Of a stretch of 19,257 bases of DNA, positions 14,737-19,257 are shown piece by piece (positions within the stretch are counted from its first letter, which is position 1; the number at the start of each line of letters is the position of its first letter). The stretch is from JBFHDX01 sp041584475 (lineage in GTDB: Bacteria > Pseudomonadota > Alphaproteobacteria > UBA8366 > JADFVY01). The notes beneath the pieces were generated by a model, which worked only from the letters and a program-made list of their open reading frames with translations, had not been told where the DNA came from and made no database searches. Location of the stretch: contig JBFHDX010000072.1 of assembly GCA_041584475.1 (NCBI GenBank), forward strand, positions 1 through 19,257, in the 5' to 3' direction. The position numbers and the translations under genes are program-made.

Positions 14737-15513
14737 ATGAAGATCGCCACGTTCAACGTCAACTCGATCAAGGCGCGCCTGCCGCGCGTGCTCGAATGGC
14801 TCGACGACGCCGGACCGGATGTCGCGCTGCTGCAGGAGATCAAGACCGTCGACGAGGCCTTCCCGGCGATGGAGATCGAGGAGCGCGGCTACAACATCGC
14901 GGTGCACGGGCAGAAGACCTACAACGGCGTCGCAATCCTCGCGAAGCGCCCGATCGAGGACGTGGTCCGCGGCCTCCCCGGCGACGACGGCGACGATCAG
15001 GCGCGCTACATCGAGGCGACGGTCGGCGACCTGCGGGTCGGCTCGATCTACCTGCCGAACGGCAACCCCGTGGAGTCGGAGAAGTTCCCCTACAAGCTGG
15101 CGTGGATCGACCGGCTGATCGCGCATGTGCGCGATACGCTGCTGCCGACCGAACAGCCCCTGGTGCTCGGCGGCGACTACAACGTGGCGCCGGCCGATCT
15201 CGACGTCTACGACCCGAAGGCCTGGGCCGACGATGCGCTGTGCCGGCCGGAGACCCGCAGCCGGTTCCGCGCGCTGCTCCATCTCGGCCTGACCGAGGCG
15301 TGGCGCGCGCTGCACGTCGAGCACGGCTACAGCTACTGGGACTACCAGGGCGGCCGCTGGGCGCGCGACGAGGGGCTGCGGATCGACCACATGCTGCTGT
15401 CGCCGCAGGCCGCCGACCGGCTCGACGCATGCGAGATCGATCGCGCGCCGCGCGGCAAGGACAAGGCGTCGGACCACACGCCGGTGTGGTGCGAGATCGC
15501 GGAGGCCGCATGA
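14737..15513 (+). CDS. xth: Exodeoxyribonuclease III
   Basis: The 258-residue Mg-dependent enzyme acts as AP endonuclease and 3'-5' exonuclease in base-excision repair. Catalytic-site residues of the exonuclease III family are visible: Asn7 in FNVNSIKARL, Glu34 in LLQEIK, Tyr105 in SIYLPNGNP, Asp147 and Asn149 in GGDYNVAP, Asp217 in RIDHML and the Asp246-His247 pair in KASDHTPVW. The length is normal. The ATG at 14737 follows a GGGGG run by 6 nt. The gene is 72 nt after erpA on the same strand, and its stop overlaps the next gene in ATGA. Confidence 0.97.
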   Translation: MKIATFNVNSIKARLPRVLEWLDDAGPDVALLQEIKTVDEAFPAMEIEERGYNIAVHGQKTYNGVAILAKRPIEDVVRGLPGDDGDDQARYIEATVGDLRVGSIYLPNGNPVESEKFPYKLAWIDRLIAHVRDTLLPTEQPLVLGGDYNVAPADLDVYDPKAWADDALCRPETRSRFRALLHLGLTEAWRALHVEHGYSYWDYQGGRWARDEGLRIDHMLLSPQAADRLDACEIDRAPRGKDKASDHTPVWCEIAEAA

Positions 15514-15932
15514 CCGGGTCGTGCACCATGGCCAGCCATGAGGGCGGCTGCCTGTGCGGCGTCAACCGCTACCGCGTCGAGGGCGAGATCGCGTCGGTGA
15601 GCCACTGCCACTGCAATTCCTGCCGGCGCTCGGCCGGCGCCGCCTTCGTCACCTGGTTCACGGTGCCGCGCGAGCGGGTCACCTGGACCGCGGGGCGGCC
15701 GACGCAGTACCGCTCGTCAGCGGGCGTCATCCGACAGTTCTGCGGCCGTTGCGGCACCGAGCTCACCTATTCGAGCGAGCGCGCGGCGGAGACCATCGAC
15801 ATCACGCTCGGCAGCCTCGACTGCGCCGACGGCCATCCGGCGGACCGGCATATCTGGACGTCGGACCGGCTCGACTGGCTGAAGCTCGACGAGCACCTGC
15901 CCGCCTACGAGGGGTGGTCGAAGGAGGATTGA
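15510..15932 (+). CDS. GFA family protein (glutathione-dependent formaldehyde-activating enzyme/CENP-V fold)
   Basis: The 140-residue protein has the full set of zinc-binding cysteines of the GFA fold: CLCG (Cys14, Cys16), CHCNSCRRS (Cys33, Cys35, Cys38) and CGRCGTEL (Cys78, Cys81). GSLD at 101-104 and the C-terminal H-x-W...W box also fit. Few family members have a proven activity, so a formaldehyde role should not be assumed. The ATG at 15510 is preferred because it overlaps the xth stop (ATGA) and has GGAGG 4 nt upstream. A second ATG at 15528 would give a start nearer to the conserved part. Confidence 0.9.
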   Translation: MTGSCTMASHEGGCLCGVNRYRVEGEIASVSHCHCNSCRRSAGAAFVTWFTVPRERVTWTAGRPTQYRSSAGVIRQFCGRCGTELTYSSERAAETIDITLGSLDCADGHPADRHIWTSDRLDWLKLDEHLPAYEGWSKED

Positions 15933-16010
15933 GTCGCCTTCGACAACATGCTGCCGCCACGGGTTGTTAACGATTGCCTGCTAATTGTCCGCCCAAGCAG
16001 TCGATCGTGT

Positions 16011-16014
16011 GGAG
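16011..16014 (+). promoter_or_regulatory. Ribosome binding site that sets the AAA ATPase start
   Basis: GGAG lies 6 nt before a GTG at 16021. The alternative in-frame TTG at 15985 has no comparable site, so the GTG is the more likely start. Confidence 0.55.
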
Positions 16015-16020
16015 TCACCA

Positions 16021-17385
16021 GTGTTCCGGCGTGCCAACAGCAAGCGATACGTATGGCATGCTCTTTACGAGCATTTCGGCGACATACCCGCCGAGGAGTT
16101 CGTCACGGCCATACGTGAGTTTCCGACGCGAATGCGGGCGGATATTCAGTGCGCCATCAATCGTCAGTTCGCTGGCGAGCCAATTGCAACGCGCATCCTG
16201 GGCCTGGCAAAGCGCTATTCTCACGAGGACATTACGTTCCCCGCTCTTCTATCCCGCGAGCGCGACGCCGTCCGGATCGCTCCCATGCAATATGTGGAGG
16301 TCGATGTGGGTGAGGACGCGCCAATTCGCTGCATTGAAAACGCGCTCTGGTTGCTGACCCACAATGGCGTGCCACACGCCGTTTTGCTTAGCCAGAACTT
16401 GGGACATTATGGCGACGCGGCGACAATCAGGATCGAGATCGCCGTCCCACCAGGCGATCACGCTGCAGATATCCCTTCGGCATATTTCAGCTCGCTGGAA
16501 CGCGAGGTGGCCCGATCCGCCTCGTACCGAGGCAAGGTACTCTCGCTGGAAGGCAGCACGCCCTTTTCGGGCACCGCATCCGAGATCCGCGTTCATCGAC
16601 TCCCGGCGGTAACAGCCGAGAACATCATCCTGCCCGAAAGGACGCTCGAACTGCTCGAGCGCAACGTGTTCGGGTTCTTCGAGCAACGTGGCGACCTGCG
16701 CCGGCTCGGGCTCTCGTTGCGCAAGGGCCTCTTATTCTACGGCCCTCCGGGAACCGGCAAGACGCACTGCATCAACTATCTCGCAGCCAGGCTCAGCGGC
16801 CACACGACCCTCCTCATCACCGCGGCGCAGATCTGTCTTCTCGGCGAGTACATGGCGCTTGCCAGGCTGCTGCAGCCATCTATCGCGGTGATCGAGGACG
16901 CCGACCTGATCGCGCGCGAGCGCACGGCGATGCACGGCCCGGCCGAGGAGGTAATGCTCAACCGCCTGCTCAACGAGATGGACGGCCTTCAGGAAGACGC
17001 CGAAATCCTGTTCATCCTGACGACGAACCGTCCGGACGAGCTCGAGCCCGCGCTGTCCGCGCGCCCGGGACGCATCGATCAGGCTATCGAATTTCCGCTG
17101 CCCGACGTCGATGCGCGCAAACGTCTCGTCGCCCTGTACGGGGCCAGGCTGAAGATCGGGTCCGCGGTCCGCGACGAGGCCGTGCGCCGGACGGAAGGCA
17201 TGAGTGCGGCGTTCATCAAGGAACTGATGCGTCGCATCGCACAGTACAACCTCGCCCGCGCCGGCGGCGCCGATGTGGACCGAAACGATCTGGACCTGGC
17301 GATGCGGGAGATGCTCTTCGATGGCGGCCAGCTGAATGTCCGGATCCTGGGCGGCGCGGTGGACACGGACGCCTCGGACAGCTAG
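16021..17385 (+). CDS. AAA family ATPase with unassigned N-terminal domain
   Basis: The product has about 454 residues from the GTG at 16021. An in-frame TTG at 15985 would add 12. The C-terminal half is a classical AAA module: Walker A GPPGTGKT (241-248), a Walker B region AVIEDAD (289-295) with Glu-Asp where most AAA proteins have Asp-Glu, RLLNEMDGLQ (315-324), sensor 1 TTN (334-336), SARPGRID (346-353) with likely arginine fingers, and a C-terminal helical lid. About 225 residues precede it and resemble no domain I can name. There is no HExxH, so it is not an FtsH protease. There is no signal peptide or evident membrane span, so it is probably cytoplasmic. Third-position GC is lower than in neighbouring genes, mostly in the N-terminal part. 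No partner gene is adjacent. A remodelling or unfolding role is inferred from the AAA module only. Confidence 0.85.
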   Translation: MFRRANSKRYVWHALYEHFGDIPAEEFVTAIREFPTRMRADIQCAINRQFAGEPIATRILGLAKRYSHEDITFPALLSRERDAVRIAPMQYVEVDVGEDAPIRCIENALWLLTHNGVPHAVLLSQNLGHYGDAATIRIEIAVPPGDHAADIPSAYFSSLEREVARSASYRGKVLSLEGSTPFSGTASEIRVHRLPAVTAENIILPERTLELLERNVFGFFEQRGDLRRLGLSLRKGLLFYGPPGTGKTHCINYLAARLSGHTTLLITAAQICLLGEYMALARLLQPSIAVIEDADLIARERTAMHGPAEEVMLNRLLNEMDGLQEDAEILFILTTNRPDELEPALSARPGRIDQAIEFPLPDVDARKRLVALYGARLKIGSAVRDEAVRRTEGMSAAFIKELMRRIAQYNLARAGGADVDRNDLDLAMREMLFDGGQLNVRILGGAVDTDASDS

Positions 17386-17397
17386 CCGTTACCGTTT

Positions 17398-17421
17398 GGG
17401 CCCGACACCGTCGTCGGGTCC
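17398..17421. terminator. Hairpin between convergent genes
   Basis: GGGCCCGAC and GTCGGGTCC form a 9-bp stem with one G-U pair and a 6-base loop, in the 57-base gap between the converging AAA and EamA genes. No T-run follows on either strand, so any terminator role is inferred from position. Confidence 0.45.
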
Positions 17422-17442
17422 GTGGCCCGGTGCCATCCGACG

Positions 17443-18351
17443 CTATGGCAACGGCTCGCGCGTCATCCACAAGGCGCTCACGCCCTGCCCCAGCACGGCG
17501 ACGAGCACGAATGCGCCGCCGGCGAGCGTCAGCGCGCTTGGCACCTCGCCGACGCCGAGCCACGCCCATAGGGGCGTCAACACCACCGTAGCGCGGCCGA
17601 TCAGCGCCGCCTGCGCGGCGGGAAGGTGGCGCACGCCAAGCATGAACAGGATGTATTGCAGGGCCAGCTGCACCACGCCCATGACCCCGATGATCGCGAG
17701 GTCGCGGCCGCCGACGGAGAGCCCCGACGGCGCGAGCAGCGCTGCGACGGCGGCGGAGAGCGCGGCCGCCAGGGTGACCGCCGGGATCATGTCGACGCGG
17801 CGGCCGCGGCGCAGCAGCACGATGGTGCCCGAATAGAGCAGACAGGTGACCAGCGCCAACACGTTGCCGAACAGGTTGCCGGTCGCCAGCCCGTCGCCGA
17901 ACATCAGCGCGATGCCGACCAGCGACAGGCCGATGAAGGCGGCGGTGCGCAGCGTGATGCGCTCGCCCAGCAGCAGGAACGCCAGCAGCGCCGCGAACAC
18001 CGGCGCCATGCCGACGGTGAACGCGACGTTGGCGACGCTGGTGTGGATCAACGCGAAAATGAAGCTGACGAACGAGCTGCCGAGGGTGAGAACGAGCCAC
18101 AGGCCGGTCCGCCCGATGCGCATGAACGCGTCGCCCGCCCTGGCGCCATGGCGCCAGCCGATGAACAGCAGCATCGTGGCGATACAGGCGAGCGAGCGCC
18201 AGAACAGGATCTGCCAGCCGTCGGCGTGCTCGACGAGGCGGATCAGGATCCCCGACAGGCTGGTGCAGAAGGCGGCGGCGAGCACCGCGGCGACGCCGAG
18301 CGCCGCGCGTTCGGCGCTCGCGCTACCCGTCTCGGTGGCGGGTTGCGTCAT
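17443..18351 (-). CDS. EamA/DMT superfamily transporter
   Basis: The 302-residue membrane protein shows about ten hydrophobic segments in two repeats (about 17-150 and 160-292), the EamA drug/metabolite transporter layout. Typical points are the end of helix 1 and start of helix 2, ILIRLVEHADGWQILFWRS, and the helix 4-5 segment ANVAFTVGMAPVFAALLAFLLLGERIT. The matching second-repeat segment, AALIGRATVVLTPLWAWLGVGEVPS, reads weakly like the first. Such proteins often export amino acids or metabolites, but the substrate cannot be read from sequence. The ATG is 30 nt after the ilvD stop on the same strand, so ilvD read-through is likely. It could export a branched-chain intermediate, but that is speculation. 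Confidence 0.9.
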   Translation of the reverse strand: MTQPATETGSASAERAALGVAAVLAAAFCTSLSGILIRLVEHADGWQILFWRSLACIATMLLFIGWRHGARAGDAFMRIGRTGLWLVLTLGSSFVSFIFALIHTSVANVAFTVGMAPVFAALLAFLLLGERITLRTAAFIGLSLVGIALMFGDGLATGNLFGNVLALVTCLLYSGTIVLLRRGRRVDMIPAVTLAAALSAAVAALLAPSGLSVGGRDLAIIGVMGVVQLALQYILFMLGVRHLPAAQAALIGRATVVLTPLWAWLGVGEVPSALTLAGGAFVLVAVLGQGVSALWMTREPLP

Positions 18352-18381
18352 CGCCCCGGCCCTGCACGGGCGCGACCCGGA

Positions 18382-19257
18382 TCAGATATCGGCGAAGACG
18401 TGCGTCTCCGCCTGCGCCCCGGGATGCGTGACGGCGCCCTTCTCGGCCGGACCGACGGTCTGCGCGTAGCGCCACAGCGCGCCGGACTGGAAATCGTGCC
18501 GGCGCGGCTGCCAGCCCTTGCGGCGCGCCTCCAGTTCCGCCTCGTCCAGCTCCACCTCGAGCGTGCCGCCCTCGGCGTCCATGGCGATCATGTCGCCGTC
18601 CTGCAGCAGGCCGATCGGCCCGCCGACCGCGGCCTCCGGCCCGACATGGCCGACGCAGAAGCCGCGCGTCGCGCCCGAGAACCGGCCGTCGGTGATCAGC
18701 GCGACCTTGCCGCCGGTGCCCTGCCCGTAGAGCGCCGCCGTGGTCGCCAGCATCTCGCGCATGCCGGGCCCGCCTTTCGGCCCCTCGTAACGGATGACGA
18801 TGACGTCGCCTTCCTTGTATTGTCGCTCTTGCACGGCCCTGAAGGCGTCCTCCTCGCAGTCGAAGACGCGGGCCGGTCCACGGAATTTGAGGACCTCGAG
18901 CCCGGCGATCTTCACGATCGCACCCTCCGGCGCGAGGTTGCCCTTGAGCCCGACGACGCCGCCGGTGCGCGTGATCGGCGTGCGCGGCCGGCGGACGATC
19001 TCCTGGTCCTCCGGAAACGTCACCTTTTCGAGCTCGTCCCCGATCGAGCGGCCGGTCACGCTGAGGCAGTCGCCGTCGAGATAGCCGTCCTCGAGAAGCG
19101 CCTTCATCACCACCTGCACGCCGCCGATCTCGAACAGATCCTTGGCGACGTACCTGCCGCCCGGCTTGAGGTCGGCGATGTACGGCGTCTCGCGGAAGAT
19201 GCGCGCGACCTCGTGGATGTCGAAGTCGATGCCGGCCTCGTGCGCGATCGCCGGCAG
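18382..19257 (-). CDS. ilvD: Dihydroxy-acid dehydratase, C-terminal part (5' end outside window)
   Basis: The frame is open from the window edge to a TGA at 18382-18384 and gives the last 291 residues of an enzyme that is usually 550-620 long. It dehydrates dihydroxy-acids to 2-keto acids in valine, leucine and isoleucine synthesis, using an Fe-S cluster. Conserved parts are KPGGRYVAKDLFEIGG near the edge, GGVVGLKGNLAPEGAIVKIAG, YEGPKGGPGMREML, and ITDGRFSGATRGFCVGHVGPEA. The cluster-binding cysteines of the N-terminal half lie outside the window. The IlvD/Edd family also includes 6-phosphogluconate and sugar-acid dehydratases. The LKGNLAPEGAIVK and FSGATRGFCVGHV wording favours IlvD. The apparent start codon at 19119 is internal. 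Confidence 0.92.
   Translation of the reverse strand: MPAIAHEAGIDFDIHEVARIFRETPYIADLKPGGRYVAKDLFEIGGVQVVMKALLEDGYLDGDCLSVTGRSIGDELEKVTFPEDQEIVRRPRTPITRTGGVVGLKGNLAPEGAIVKIAGLEVLKFRGPARVFDCEEDAFRAVQERQYKEGDVIVIRYEGPKGGPGMREMLATTAALYGQGTGGKVALITDGRFSGATRGFCVGHVGPEAAVGGPIGLLQDGDMIAMDAEGGTLEVELDEAELEARRKGWQPRRHDFQSGALWRYAQTVGPAEKGAVTHPGAQAETHVFADI

Noticed and set aside
14184..14843. Long N-terminal extension of dgt
   Set aside because: Codons beyond the ATG at 14183 run through the divergent promoter and antisense to erpA. The conserved dGTPase start matches the shorter form.
14077..15477. Minus-strand open frame of 466 codons across erpA and xth
   Set aside because: It is the reverse strand of two genes with complete catalytic or cluster-binding residues, and it resembles no family.
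15510..17385. GFA gene plus AAA ATPase as a two-gene defence system
   Set aside because: The GFA gene is coupled to xth and separated from the AAA gene by 88 bases. No nuclease, toxin or other effector lies nearby, so there is no real support.
1..19257. tRNA, rRNA, CRISPR, insertion sequence or integrase
   Set aside because: I looked for tRNA-like cloverleaf ends, spaced direct repeats, terminal inverted repeats and transposase or integrase motifs on both strands and saw none.

Overview
The window is GC-rich chromosomal DNA, almost fully coding, and most likely from a free-living alphaproteobacterium. The evidence is the gene order on the minus strand: dgt - argS - SPOR protein - nagZ - (site-2 protease) - scpA - scpB - (ABC ATPase) - tatA - tatB - tatC - serS - surE - pcm - nlpD, with a DUF815 ATPase gene beyond nlpD. 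Large parts of that order recur in alphaproteobacteria. I cannot fix the genus. A Rhodospirillales-like lineage is a guess.

Layout. Positions 1-258 hold the 3' end of a plus-strand DUF815 ATPase gene that converges on nlpD. From 14183 down to 255, fifteen consecutive minus-strand genes are tightly packed. Four of their junctions are stop/start overlaps and several more gaps are under 25 nt. Their products cover dNTP pools (Dgt), tRNA charging (ArgS, SerS), cell-wall remodelling and division (SPOR protein, NagZ, NlpD-like lipoprotein), chromosome condensation (ScpA, ScpB), membrane proteolysis (M50 peptidase), Tat protein export (TatA, TatB, TatC), and repair or nucleotide salvage (SurE, Pcm). 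A lone ABC-transporter ATPase with no permease or binding protein nearby sits between scpB and tatA. On the plus strand, divergent from dgt and behind a recognisable promoter, is erpA, then xth and a GFA-family gene that overlaps xth by 4 nt.

Positions 16021-17385 (+) encode a stand-alone AAA ATPase with an unassigned N-terminal domain of about 200 residues, a Walker B motif reading Glu-Asp instead of Asp-Glu, and visibly relaxed third-codon GC. This is the only gene here that looks like accessory DNA. Then come, on the minus strand, an EamA/DMT-family exporter (17443-18351) and the 3' part of ilvD (18382 to the window edge), which is probably cotranscribed upstream of the exporter.

No tRNA, rRNA, CRISPR array, insertion sequence or phage module was seen. 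No gene-free stretch exceeds about 115 bases. I found no clear multi-gene novel system. The best leads are the AAA ATPase and the orphan ABC ATPase.
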